Assembly: GCA_029582155.1 (NCBI GenBank)
Contig: CM055900.1
Location: 47,628,236 to 47,692,235 of the forward strand
Reading direction: 5' to 3'
DNA from: Panopea generosa
Lineage: Eukaryota > Mollusca > Bivalvia > Adapedonta > Hiatellidae
DNA: 64,000 nucleotides
Translations under genes and position numbers: made by a program
The notes under the pieces: model-generated
Seen by the model: only the letters and a program-made list of their open reading frames with translations
Databases searched by the model: none
Told to the model about the DNA's origin: nothing
Shown here: piece by piece, positions 10,881 through 24,900 of the stretch
How the letters are laid out: each line of letters opens with the position of its first letter
How positions within the stretch are numbered: the stretch's first letter is position 1

Positions 10881-13800
10881 CAATACCGGTGTGGATTAAA
10901 ACGCCAGAAAATGTATTCCAGATGTAATTGGTATTTTCATTAATTGCACCTCCTCCAGAGGCATCCTGACATTTGTTCCATACTTTATCACCCCTAGATA
11001 ACACCGTCACTGCATCGCCGGAGGTACACGTCTCACCGGTACGGTCGTTGTAATGCGAAGTTGTCCCAATTATATTTCCCTCTGCTATTATGTTCGAACG
11101 CATCCATTTACGATAACCAGTGCAATACTGAACAGTAAACACGTAAGTCCCTGCTCGAGGAGCAGTAAAATATCCCGTACCGGTGTCATACCCTCCTCCA
11201 ATATTAAAAACGACAGTACCGAAGATAATTGTATCCCCAACAGACGGACTTTGGTTAGCGACTCCACGTGCTTTGAATACCACTGTTGGTGTCTTCAACT
11301 GGTCTGGATAAATGTAAACAAACAACTAAATAAATAAATAAATAAATAGATAAATAAAATAAAGAATTATTAATTGAGTAAAGAAATAAAAAATGGAAGA
11401 AATAAAGAAAACAAAAGAACGAAATAAAAGAAGAAAACACATTAGCAAATATAAAAATAATACAGCTTAAATTAACGAAAAAACATACAATCAAAAACAT
11501 AAATCAATAGAACAAAAAATGTAGTTATCGATAATCTGATTTATATTAATACGATACATACACTATTTTTTTTATTTGATTTTAGCAATTGTATCTTATT
11601 ATCTACGCACTTACAGGTGATATATAGTCATTACTAAGCACATTTGATAATTTCACTCAGGCAGCGTTACAGTTCCATTACTTTAGCTCATATTTTCATA
11701 TTTTCCCTTATACAATAGACTCGATCGTTATAACTAATTACGTTTCCATAGGTGAAACAATGTCCATAACATCTTATTGCATGTAGAGGTTTGTTGCCGT
11801 GGTTGTGGAATGCTAGAAGTATTAAAACACGTAATTGTAAAAGGTAAATATCTGATGAAAACTGTCATTGTAGTGTTTATATTATATAGTATATAATAAT
11901 ATCAATGAAGTATGTTTAATTCTAATATTCATAATGTATGTGTATTGCTTTTAAAACTGTATATAATACTGTGTTCACATTAGAAACGTCATTTTTGTAA
12001 TTAGCAATACTCTGTTAATGTTAACAAGTACATGCTACAATCCGTGTTGATATTTAACATTTTTTAATTAAAATATTGATAACAAAACTGTTTACAAAGT
12101 TGACGTCCATAATTGGTTATCCGTACTTGATAAAATAAGGTCCTGGATGTCCATGGTACGAGATTTAAAAATAATCCACATTTTAAAGTATTCTTTTATA
12201 GTACCACCATTGAAAAAAGGAAGTGCTTCCGTGGGGTAGTCGCATAATGGCTGTTATAAATAATCCTCGTTTCTACTCCTTTAAAAATGCATTTTCCTTA
12301 TTTTAATGCTCTTTTTTTTATGAAAATGGCATTGTTGATGTATTTTGAATATTTTGATAGCATTGTCATGTTTGAATTGTGAATTTAGAAACAAAATGAT
12401 GCTTGGGGTATGGATACATGATTTCGGAAGTCTACTTTCTCTTTGTCAACAGTGTACACACCGAGCAGAAAAAAATCTAATATGACACATGACCCCTACT
12501 TTTCTCATCATATTTTTATAGTGCAGATGTTGATAAACAGTAAAATGTAAATTTCACTTCTTTCATTTGGGTCTCTCTATGAATGACAAGCCTTCAAACT
12601 TTTATTATTTACTATAGAATTATAGAATAAAGAACAAAAATCAATGGTGGGATTACACCTATATAGTATGATTGCATCCACACATAAAAATGCACAATAA
12701 CTGAAAGGTTGGCTTGTTTTTTTTAAAGGCAGTTCAGTGAAACTCTAATATGTTTGTAATAAAGAAATCCTCAAATGCTGATGAATCAATGCATCTATCC
12801 TATAAAAGTCAAATTTTAACACCAGTGATGTCTTATCTCTTTATATGCTATGTCAGCGTTTGCTCTTTGTATTTGCAGCCAGATATTACAGCCCCATGAA
12901 CCATTTTAAAAATATTTCAAACCAAATTACTTTCTTTTTAAATCGAAAACATCATAATACAGTGACAAAACAGAGATGCAACTGTGCTGTATGACTTAAG
13001 CATTTAGATACTGTCGGTCATATGTCACCGAGTAAAACCTAGTATAAAGTAACGAAATGTCACATTTATTTGATTAACCATTTTAAATTACACAGATCAC
13101 AGTGTGGGTATTACTATTGTACTAACCGATGACATTCATAAAATATCAAACGGATGTTTAATGACCAGAATGTGTGAAAAAATGTAATTGGTTATTAGTT
13201 TTATATGAGTGTGTGAAAATTAAAACAAAAACGTTTACATTCTGATCATCAATCGGTAAATATTCATTTATTGACTTCAATGCAAGTTTGAATTGTGGTA
13301 CACATGAATGTACTACACACGAGTGACATCGATGGTATTTGTTAGCAGTGACATTTGTCATGAGTGCCTATCAAGGGATTACTCTATATTAGTGAAAGCG
13401 ATTCATGTATTAAAAATATTTGCTATTTTGTCATATAAGTGAAGGGTGGTTGTTCTATTATTATTTCTTTTGAAGCATTGACACCTAGATATATTTTACT
13501 CTTGACCACAAATATACTAAACACATGTTATATACACATATAGTATTTACTCGTACATATCATTCATATAGCATTGTTATATTGTTGAATAATTACTGAT
13601 TTAAGCAAGAAAGTAGATTTTAGGATCATAGTGACTTGTATACATGTTTAATATAATCTGTAAACGTGCAATATAACATAAATCGCCAGGTCAAATTGAT
13701 ATGTAAGTCAACCGTTTAAATAAACATATTGTATTAAAGCATATCTTGTGAAAAGTTAATATCAACAATACCATATATCTAGCATCAATACATGATTAAT

Positions 13801-14321
13801 TACAAAACCCGTTTGGATTTCACTAATTATGCATAGTATTTCTTCTTCTAAAGTAATTTCTTACAATATATTTGAATTTATCACAATTGTTCATCTACTT
13901 AAAATGATCAGTTTTTCCAAATATTTACTTTACCTTTGTATTCCAGTAGAGTTGTATTGATCTGTGCTTGCTTGTCAAGTAAGTCCTGTGACATTCGAAT
14001 AACCTGTTTGTTGACATTTGTTATGGCTGTTTCGGTTAGTTCCTTCTGTTCTGTCAACGCGTCGTTTAATGACTTCGTGTTAACTGCCTGTAATAACTTA
14101 ATATTTGTTTCCAAACTTTTTATGTTTTCTACCAACCCCTTCATTTCCCGATCCCAAACGTTTAACTGATCTTTGGTTAATTCCATCTGATGTTCCAGTC
14201 GTACCAATTTATGAAACACTTTTTCATCGTAATCGTACTTATGACATTTTGGTTCTTCCAGAATCCTTGCATAAGATATTGAGAAAATACATAAGACTGC
14301 AAACGTAATTCTGAAATACAT
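10876..14321 (-). CDS. Secreted coiled-coil C1q-domain protein, copy A
   Basis: Two-exon gene of 271 residues. Exon 1 is 14321-13934 (donor AAAG/GTAAAG) and exon 2 is 11303-10876 (acceptor TATCCAG/AC); the intron is 2630 bp, phase 1. Residues 1-18 form a signal peptide, followed by Cys26, a heptad-rich coiled coil at about 33-128 and a complete C1q domain at 130-271. The C1q signature FTAPRAGTYVFTV lies near 175-187, and domain cysteines are at 190, 222 and 241. Bivalve C1qDC proteins are oligomeric soluble lectin-like pattern-recognition molecules; the ligand here is unknown. Copy B is about 94% identical in the coil but about 82% in the C1q domain. The ATG at 14321 is preferred over an upstream in-frame TTG. 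No frameshift or stop was seen, so the gene looks functional. Its 5' side carries an 11.8-kb satellite. Confidence 0.9.
11304..13933 (-). other. Intron of C1q copy A
   Basis: Phase-1 intron with GT-AG borders and a long pyrimidine-rich tract before the acceptor (A-rich on the plus strand, 11335-11520). Block 13505-13690 matches 48886-49035 and block 12195-12500 matches 48600-48885 of copy B's intron, but in swapped order. About 1 kb at 12500-13500 has no match there. Confidence 0.75.
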
Positions 14322-14400
14322 TGTAGAAATAGTTGCACTGTGTTTGTGGGAGTTCAACAACGTCTACATCTGCTAATGACTGTGAAACAGGCAAGCACGC

Positions 14401-14408
14401 CTTAAATA
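14401..14408 (-). promoter_or_regulatory. TATA box of C1q copy A
   Basis: TATTTAAG on the minus strand, 80-87 nt upstream of the ATG, with an initiator-like TCACAGTCATT about 25-35 nt downstream. The 42-bp satellite begins about 340 bp further upstream. Confidence 0.6.
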
Positions 14409-14664
14409 CAACATGCTGCATACGCTGAAGTGGCCATCAAAACATAAATATTGGGTTATGTCCGTAGCACAAATGTGTCTATAACATGTAATTACAAATA
14501 AAGACAATAAAATACGTCCCAAAGCAAAATAATCATAACATGATTGCTCCAGTATCTTTATTAGATTAGAAATTAAAAAAAAATATTTGAATTCAAGTCT
14601 TCTTTCAAATTTTCAATCATATTGAGAAATGATATGTTTATTTTGTCAGAATGAATTTTGTTCA

Positions 14665-14749
14665 TGAAGCCTCCGTAGGCAAGTGGTCTTTGTAGATATC
14701 TTAAGATCACTTCCCTCTCGTCATTGAGGTGGTGGGTTCACGCCAAGCT
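14665..14749 (+). mobile_element. tRNA-Leu-like SINE, head part, split by satellite
   Basis: Counterpart of 785-869. It runs through AAGATCACTTCCCTCTCG and the B-box-like GGGTTCACGCC, then the 42-bp array begins. The rest of the SINE resumes at about 26555. Confidence 0.55.
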
Positions 14750-15184
14750 TGGTTAAAACATATTGTATGAAAAGGTTAGCCAGACACATGTTGGTTCAAA
14801 CACTTTGTATGGAAAGGTAGACTAGAGACATGTTGGTTCAAACATCTTGTATGGAAAGGTTGGCCAGACACATGTTGGTTCAAACATCTTGTATGGAAAG
14901 GTCGGCCAGATATATGTTGGTTGAAACATCTTGTATGGAAAGGTTGGCCAGACACATTTTGGTTCGAACATCTTGTATGGAAAGGTTGGCCAGACACATG
15001 GTGGTTCAAACATCTTGTATGGAAAGGTTGGCCAGACACATGTTGGCTCAAACATCTTGTATGGAAAGGTTGGCAAGACACATGTTGGTTCAAACATTTT
15101 GTATGGAATGGTTGGCCAGACACATGGTGCTTCAAACATATTGTATGGAAAGGTTGGCCAGACACATGATGGTTAAAACACCTT

Positions 15185-17072
15185 GTATGGAAAGGTTGAC
15201 CAGACACATGTCGGTTCAAACATTTTGTATGGAATGGTTGGCCAGACACATGGTGGTTCAAACATCTTGTATGGAAAGGTTGGCCAGAAACATGGTGGTT
15301 CAAACATCTTGTATGGAAAGGTTGGCCAGACACATGTTGGTTCAAATACCTTGTATAGAAAGGTTGGCCAGACACATGGTGGTTAAAACATCTTGTATGG
15401 AAAGGTTGACCAGATACATGTTGGCTCAAACATCTTCTATGGAAAGTTTGGCAAGATATATGTTTGTTCAAACATGTTGTATGGAAAGGTTGGCCAGACA
15501 CATGGTGGTTCAAACATCTTGTATGGAAAGGTTGGCCAGAAACATGGTGGTTCAAACATATTGTATGGAAAGGTTGGCCAGACACATTTTGGTTCAAATA
15601 CCTTGTATAGAAAGGTTGACCAGACAAATGTTGGTTCAAACATCTTGTATGGAAAGTTTGACCAGACACATGTGGTTCAAACATCTTATATGGAAAGGTT
15701 GGCCACACACATGTTGGTTCTAACATATTGTATGGAAAGAGTGGTCAGACACATGTTGGTTCAATCATCTTGTATGGAAAGGTTGACCAGACACATGGTG
15801 GTTCAAACATCTTATATGGAAAGGTCGGCCAGACACATGGTGGTTTAAACATCTATTACGGAAAGGTTGGCCAGACACATGTTGGTTCAAACATATCGTA
15901 TGGAAAGGTTGGCCAGACACATGTTGCTTCAAACATCTTGTATAGAAAGGTTGACCACACACATGTTGGTTCAAACATTTTGTATGGAAAGGTTGGCCAG
16001 ACACAAAATGCTTCAAACATGTTGTATGGAAAGTTTGGCCAGACACATGGTGGTTCAAACATATTATATGGAAGGTTGGGCAGTCACATGTTGGTTCAAA
16101 CACGTTGTATGGAAAGGTTGACCAGACACATGTTGGTTCAAACATTTTGTATGGAAATGTTGGCCAGACACATGGTGGTTCAAACATATTGTATGGAAAG
16201 GTTGGCCAGACACATGTTGGTTCAAACGTCCTGTATGGAAATATTGACCACACGCATGGTGGTTCAAATATCTTGTATGGAAAGGTTGACCAGATATATG
16301 TTTGTTCAAACATCTTGTACGGAAAGGTTGGCAAGACACATGTTGGTTCAAACATTTTGTATGGAAAGGTTTTCCAGACACATGGTGGTTGAAACATCGT
16401 GTATGGAAAGGTTGGCCAGACACATGTTGATTCTACCATATTGTATGGAAAGGTTGGCCAGACACATGTTGGTTCAAACATCTTGTATGGAAAGGTTGAC
16501 CAGACACATGGTGGTTCAAACATGTTTTATGGAAAGGTTGGCCAGATATATGTTGGTTCAAACATCTTGTATGGAAAGGTTGACCAGACACATGTTGGTT
16601 CAAACAGCTTGTATGGAAAGGTTGGCCAGACACATGCTGGTTCAAACATCTTGTATGGTAAGGTTGGCCAGACACATGCTGGTTCTAACATATTGTATGG
16701 AAAGGTTGGCCAGAAACATGGTGGTTCTAACATATTGTATGGAAAGGTTGGCCTGACACATGGTGGTTCGAACATCTTGTATGGAAAGGTTTGCCAGACA
16801 CATGTTGGTTCAAACATCTTGTATGGTAAGGTTGGCCAGACACATGCTGGTTCTAACATATTGTATGGAAAGGTTGGCCAGACACATGCTGATTCTAACA
16901 TATTGTATGGAATGGTTGTCAAGACAAATGGTGGTTCAAACATATTGTATGGAAAGGTTGGCCAGACACATGTTGGTTCTAACATATTGTATGGAAAGGT
17001 TGGCCAGACACATGGTGGTTCTAACAAATTGTATGGAAAGGTTGACCAGGCACATGGTGGTTCAAACATGTT
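15185..17072. repeat. Higher-order repeat block 1 (1888 bp)
   Basis: Near-identical to the next 1888 bp, with the same order of variant 42-bp units, including the unit lacking 2 bp near 15671 and the irregular unit near 16075 (AAGGTTGGGCAGTCAC). Confidence 0.8.
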
Positions 17073-18960
17073 TTATGGAAAGGTTGACCAGACACATGTC
17101 GGTTCAAACATTTTGTATGGAATGGTTGGCCAGACACATGGTGGTTCAAACATCTTGTATGGAAAGGTTGGCCAGACACATGGTGGTTCAAACATCTTGT
17201 ATGGAAAGGTTGGCCAGACACATGTTGGTTCAAATACCTTATATAGAAAGGTTGGCCAGACACATGGTGGTTAAAACATCTTGTATGGAAAGGTTGACCA
17301 GATACATGTTGGCTCAAACATCTTCTATGGAAAGTTTGGCAAGATATATGTTTGTTCAAACATGTTGTATGGAAAGGTTGGCCAGACACATGGTGGTTCA
17401 AACATCTTGTATGGAAAGGTTGGCCAGAAACATGGTGGTTCAAACATATTGTATGGAAAGGTTGGCCAGACACATTTTGGTTCAAATACCTTGTATAGAA
17501 AGGTTGACCAGACAAATGTTGGTTCAAACATCTTGTATGGAAAGTTTGACCAGACACATGTGGTTCAAACATCTTATATGGAAAGGTTGACCAGACACAT
17601 GTTGGTTCTAACATATTGTATGGAAAGAGTGGTCAGACACATGTTGGTTCAATCATCTTGTATGGAAAGGTTGACCAGACACATGGTGGTTCAAACATCT
17701 TATATGGAAAGGTCGGCCAGACACATGGTGGTTTAAACATCTATTATGGAAAGGTTGGCCAGACACATGTTGGTTCAAACATATCGTATGGAAAGGTTGG
17801 CCAGACAAATGTTGCTTCAAACATCTTGTATAGAAAGGTTGACCACACACATGTTGGTTCAAACATTTTGTATGGAAAGGTTGGCCAGACACAAAATGCT
17901 TCAAACATGTTGTATGGAAAGTTTGGCCAGACACATGGTGGTTCAAACATATTATATGGAAGGTTGGGCAGTCACATGTTGGTTCAAACACGTTGTATGG
18001 AAAGGTTGACCAGACACATGTTGGTTCAAACATTTTGTATGGAAATGTTGGCCAGACACATGGTGGTTCAAAAATATTGTATGGAAAGGTTGGCCAGACA
18101 CATGTTGGTTCAAACGTCTTGTATGGAAATATTGACCACACGCATGGTGGTTCAAATATCTTGTATGGAAAGGTTGACCAGATATATGTTGGTTCAAACA
18201 TCTTGTACGGAAAGGTTGGCAAGACACATGTTGGTTCAAACATTTTGTATGGAAAGGTTTTCCAGACACATGGTGGTTGAAACATCGTGTATAGAAAGGT
18301 TGGCCAGACACATGTTGATTCTACCATATTGTATGGAAAGGTTGGCCAGACACATGTTGGTTCAAACATCTTGTATGGAAAGGTTGACCAGACACATGGT
18401 GGTTCAAACATGTTTTATGGAAAGGTTGGCCAGACATATGTTGGTTCAAACATCTTGTATGGAAAGGTTGACCAGACACATGTTGGTTCAAACAGCTTGT
18501 ATGGAAAGGTTGGCCAGACACATGCTGGTTCAAACATCTTGTATGGTAAGGTTGGCCAGACACATGCTGGTTCTAACATATTGTATGGAAATGTTGGCCA
18601 GAAACATGGTGGTTCTAACATATTGTATGGAAAGGTTGGCCTGACACGTGGTGGTTCGAACATCTTGTATGGAAAGGTTTGCCAGACACATGTTGGTTCA
18701 AACATCTTGTATGGTAAGGTTGGCCAGACACGTGCTGGTTCTAACATATTGTATGGAAAGGTTGGCCAGACACATGCTGATTCTAACATATTGTATGGAA
18801 TGGTTGTCAAGACATATGGTGGTTCAAACATCTTGTATGGAAAGGTTGGCCAGACACATGTTGGTTCTTACATATTCTATGGAAAGGTTGGCCAGACACA
18901 TGGTGGTTCTAACATATTGTATGGAAAGGTTGACCAGGCACATGGTGGTTCAAACATGTT
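17073..18960. repeat. Higher-order repeat block 2 (1888 bp)
   Basis: Tandem copy of 15185-17072 with only scattered substitutions, implying a recent about 45-unit duplication. Smaller higher-order copies occur near 19640 and 20270 (offset 630 bp, 15 units), with a related segment near 23580. Confidence 0.8.
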
Positions 18961-21900
18961 TTATGGAAAGGTTGGCCAGACATATGTTGGTTCAAACATC
19001 TTGTATGGTAAGGTTGGCCAGACACATGCTGGTTCTAACATATTGTATGGAAATGTTGGCCAGACACATGCTAGTTCTAACATATTGTATGGAAAGGTTG
19101 GCCAGACACATGGTGATTCAAACATTTTGTATGGAAAGGTTGTCCAGACACATGGTGGTTCAAACATCTTGTATGGAAAGGTTGGCCAGACACATGTTGG
19201 TTCTAACATATTGTATGGAAAGGTTGGCCAGATACATGTTGGTTCTAACATATTGTATGGAAAGGTTGGCTATACACGTGGTGGTTCAAACATCTTGTAT
19301 AGAAAGGTTGGTCAGACACGTGTTGGTTCTAACAACTTGTATGGAAAGGTTGGCCAGACACATGTTGATTCAAACATGTTTTATGGAAAGGTTGGCCAGA
19401 CACATGTTGGTTCAAACATCTTGTATGGAAAGGTTGGCCAGACACATGTTGGCTCAAACATCTTGTATGGAAAGCCTGGCAAGACACATGTTGGCTCAAA
19501 CATGTTGTATGGAAAGGTTGGCCAGACACATTTTGGTTCAAACATCTTGTATGGAAAGGTTGGCCAGACACATGGTGGTTCAAACATATTGTATGGAAAG
19601 ATTGGCCAGACACATGTTGGTTCAAATAACTTGTATAGAAAGGTTGACCAGACTCATGTTGGTTTAGACATCTTATATGGAAAGGTTGGAAAGAAACATG
19701 TTGTTTCAAACATATTGTATGGAAAGGTTGGCCAGACACATGTTGGTTCAAACATATTGTATGGAAAGGTTGGCCAGGCACGTGGTGGTTCAAACATCTT
19801 GTATGGTAAGGTTGGCCAGACACATGTTGGTTCTAACATATTGTATGGAAATGTTGGTCAGACAGATGTTGATTCAAACATCTTGTATGAAAAGGTTGAC
19901 CAGACACATGGTGGTTCAAACATATTTTATGGAAAGGTTGGCCAGATACATGTTGGTTCAAACATTTTGTATGGAGAGGTTGGCCAGACACATAGTGCTT
20001 CAATCTTCTTGTATGGAAACGTTGGCCAGACGCATGATGGTTCAAACATATTGTATGGAAACGTTGTCCAGACACATGTTGGTTCAAACTCCTTGTATGG
20101 ATAGGTTGACAAGACACATGTTGGTTCAAACATTTTGTATGGAAAGGCTGGCCAGACACATGGTGGTTCAAACATATTGTATGGAAAGGTTGGCCAGACA
20201 CATGGTTGTTCAAACATCTAGTATGGAAAGGTTGGCCAGACACATGTTGGTTTAAACACCTTGTTTGGAAACGTTGACCAGACACATGTTGGTTCAGACA
20301 TCTTATATGGAAAGGTTGGAAAGAAACATGTTGTTTCAAACATATTATATGGAAAGGTTGGCCAGATACATGTTGGTTCAAACATCTTGTATGGAAAGGT
20401 TGGCCAGGCACGTGGTGGTTCAAACATCTTGTATGGTAAGGTTGGCCAGACACATGTTGGTTCTAACATATTGTATGGAAATGTTGGTCAGACAGATGTT
20501 GATTCAAACATCTTGTATGAAAAGGTTGACCAGACACATGGTGGTTCAAACATATTTTATGGAAAGGTTGACCAGACACATGGTGGTTCAAACATATTTT
20601 ATGGAAAGGTTGGCCAGACACATGTTGGTTTAAACACCTTGTTTGGAAACGTTGACCAGACACATGTTTGTTCAAACATCTTGTATGGAAATATTGACAA
20701 GACACATGTGATTGAAACATCTTGTATAATAAGGTTGGCCATACACATTTTGGTTCTAACATCTTGTATGGAAAGGTTGGCCAGACACATGGTGGTTCAA
20801 ACATCTTGTATGAAAAGGTTGGCCAGACACATGTTGGCTCAAACATCTTGTATGGAAAGGTTGGCAAGACACATGTTGGTTCAAACATTTTGTATGAAAT
20901 GGTTGGCCAGACACATGGTGCTTCAAACATATTGTATGGAAAGGTTGGCCAGACACATGTTGGTTCAAACACCTTGTATGGAAAGGTTGACCAGACATAT
21001 GTCGGTTCAAACAATTTGTATGGAAAGGTTGGCCAGACACATGGTGGTTCAAACATCTTGTATGGAAAGGTTGGCCAGACACATGGTGGTTCAAACATCT
21101 TGTATGAAAAGGTTGACCAGACACATGTTGGTTCGAACAACATGTATGGAAAGTTTGACCAGACACATGTGGTTCAAACATCTTGTATGGAAAGGTTGGC
21201 AAGACACATGTTGGTTCAAACATCTTGTATGGAAAGTTTGGCCAGACACATGTTGGTTCAAACATCTTGTATGGAAAGGTTGGCCAGAAACATGTTGGTT
21301 CAAACATCTTGTATGGAAAGGTTGGCCAGACACATGGTGGTTAAAACATCTTGTATGGAAAGGTTGACCAGACACATGTTGGCTCAAACATCTTGTATGG
21401 AAAGCTTGGCAAGACATATGTTGGTTCAAACATGTTGTATGGAAATGTTGGCCAGACACATGGTGGTTCAAACATCTATTATGGAAAGGTTGGCCAGAAA
21501 CATGGTGGTTCAAACATATTGTATGGAAAGGTTGGCCAGACACATGTTGGTTCAAATACCTTGTATAGAAAGGTTGACCAGACACATGTTGGTCCAAACA
21601 TCTTGTATGGAAAGTTTGACCAGACACATGTGGTTCAAACATCTTATATAGAAAGGTTGACAAGAAACATGTTCAAACATATTGTATGGAAAGGTTGGCC
21701 AGACACATGTTGGTTCAAACATCTTGTATGGAAAGGTTGGCCAGGCACGTGGTGGTTCAAACATCTTGTATGGTAAGGTTGGCCAAACACATGTTGGTTC
21801 TAACATATTGTATGGAAAGGTTGGTCAGACACATGGTGGTTCAAACATCTTATATGGAAAGGTCGGCCAGACACATGGTGGTTTAAACATCTATTATGGA

Positions 21901-24900
21901 AAGATTGGTCACACACATGTTGGTTCAAACATATCGTATGGAAAGGTTGGCCAGACACATGTTGCTTCAAACATCTTGTATAGAAAGGTTGACCACACAC
22001 ATGTTGGATCAAACATTTTGTATGGAAAGGTTGGCCAGACACAAAATGCTTCAAACATGTTGTATGGAAAATTTGGCCAGACACATGGTGGTTCAAACAT
22101 ATTATATGGAAGGTTGGGCAGACACATGTTGGTTCAAACACCTTGTATGGAAAGGTTGACCAGACACATTTTGGTTCAAACATTTTGTATGGAAAGGTTG
22201 GCCAGACACATGGTGGTTCAAACATATTGTATGGAAAGGTTGGCCATACACATGTTGGTTCAAACGTCTTGTATGGAAATGTTGACCACACGCATGTTTG
22301 TTCAAACATCTTGTATGGAAAGGTTGGCAAGACATATGTTGGTTCAAACATTTTGTATGGAAAGGTTTGCCAGACACATGGTGGTTCAAACATCGTGTAT
22401 GGAAAGGTTGGCCAGACACATGTTGATTCTACCATATTGTATGGAAAGGTTGGCCAGAGACATGTTGTTTCAAACATCTTGTATGGAAAGGTTGACCAGA
22501 CACATGGTGGTTCAAACATGTTTTATGGAAAGGTTGGCCAGATATATATTGGTTCAAATATCTTGTAAGGAAAGGTTGACCAGACACATGTTGGTTCAAA
22601 CATCTTGTTTGGTAAGGTTGGCCAGACACATGGTGGTTCTAACATATTGTATGGAAAGGTTGGTCAGACACATGGTGGTTCAAACATCTTGTATGGAAAG
22701 GTTGTCCAGACACATGGTGGTTCAAACAACTTGTATGGAAATGTTGGCCAGACACATGTTGGTTCAAACATCTTGTATGGAAAGGTTGGCCAGACACATA
22801 TTGGTTCTAACATATTGTATGGAAAGGTTGGACAGACACAGGTTGGTTCTAACATATTGTATGGAAAGGTTGGCTAGACACGTGGTGGTTCAAACATCTT
22901 GTATGGAAAGGTTGGTCAGACACATGTTGGTTCTAACATCTTTATTGAAAGGTTAGCCAGACACATGTTGGTTCGAACATATTGTATGGAAAGGTTGACA
23001 AGACAAATGTTGGCTCAAACATCTTGTATGGAAAGCTTGGCAAGACACATGTTGGTTCAAACATTTTGTATGGAAATGTTGGCCAGACACATGGTGGTTC
23101 AAACATCTTGTATAGAAAGGTTGGCCATACACATGGTAGTTCAAACATAGTGTATGGAAAGGTTGGCCAGACACATGGTGGTTCAAATACCTTGTATGGA
23201 AAGGTTGACCAGACACATGTTGGTTCAATCATCTTGTATGGAAAGTTTGACTAGACACATGTGGTTCAAACATCTTATATGGAAATGTTGGCAAGACACA
23301 TGTTGATTCAAACATATTGTATGGAAAGCTTGGCCAGACACATTTTGGTTCAAACATCTTGTATGGAAAGGTTGGCCAGACTCATGTTGGCTCAAACATC
23401 TTGTATGGAAAGCCTGGCAAGACACATGTTGGCTCAAAAATGTTGTATTGAAAGGTTGGCCAGACACATGTTGGTTCGAACATCTTTTATGGAAAGGTTG
23501 GCCAGACACATGGTGGTTCAAACATATTGTATGGAAAGGTTGGCCAGACACATGTTGGTTCAAATACCTTGTATAGAAAGGTTGACCAGACACATGTTGG
23601 TTCAGACATCTTATATGGAAAGGTTCGAAAGAAACATGTTGGTTCAAACATATTGTATGGAAAGGATGGCCAGACGCATGTTGGTTATAACATCTTGTAT
23701 GGAAAGATTGGCCAGGCACGTGGTGGTTCAAACATCTTGTATGGTAAGGTTGGCCAGACACATGTTGGTTCTAACATATTGTATGGAAATGTTGGTCAGA
23801 CACATGTTGATTCAAACATCTTGTATGAAATGGTTGACCAGACACATGGTGGTTCAAACATATTTTATGGAAAGGTTGGCCAGATATATGTTGGTTCAAA
23901 CATCTTGTATGGTAAGGTTGACCAGGCACATGTTGGTTCAAACATTTTGTATGGAGAGGTTGGCCAGACACATAGTGCTTCAAACATCTTGTATGGAAAC
24001 GTTGGCCAGACACATGATGGTTCAAACATATTGTATGGAAACGTTGTCCAGACACATGTTGGTTCAATCTCCTTGTATGGAAAGGTTGACCAGACACATG
24101 TTGGTTCAAACATTTTGTATGGAAAGGTTGGCCAGACATATGGTGGTTCAAACATATTGTATGGAAAGGTTGGCCAGACACATGGTTGTTCAAACATATT
24201 GTATGGAAAGGTTGGCCAGACACATGTTGGTTTAAACACCTTGTTTGAAAACGTTGACCAGACACATGTTTGTTCAAACATCTTGTATGGAAAGTTTGAC
24301 AAGACACATGTGGTTCAAACATCTTGTATAGAAAGGTTGGCAGGACACATTTGGTTCAAACATATTGTATGGAAAGGTTGGCCAAACACATGTTGGTTGA
24401 AACATCTTTTATGGAAAAGTTGGCCAGACACTTATTGGTTCATACATCTTGTATGGAAAGGTTCTCCAGACACATGTTGGTTCAAACATCTTCTATGGAA
24501 AGGTTGGCTTGGAAAGGTTGGCCAGACGCATGTTGGTTCAAACATCTTGTATGAAAAGGTTGGCCAGACGCGTGATGGTTCAAACGTCTTGTATGGAAAC
24601 GTTGACCAGACATATTTGGCTCAAACTTCTTGTATGGAAAGGTTGGCAAGACACATGTTGGTTCAAACATTTTGTATTGAAAGTTTTGCAAGACACATGG
24701 TGGTTCAAACATCTTGTATGGAAAGATTGGCAAGAAACATGTTGGTTCAAACATCTTGTATGGAAATGTTGGCCAGACACATGGTGGTTCAAACATATGG
24801 TATGAAAAGGTTGGCCAGACACATGGTGGTTCAAACATCTTGTATAATAAGGTTGGCCAGACACATTTTGGTTCTAACATATTGTATAGAAAGGTTGGTA

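Noticed and set aside
18287..20104. 605-codon open frame in the 42-bp array
   Set aside because: A product of a repeat length divisible by three. The same peptide occurs in other frames along the array and on both strands, and no promoter, splice or domain context is present.
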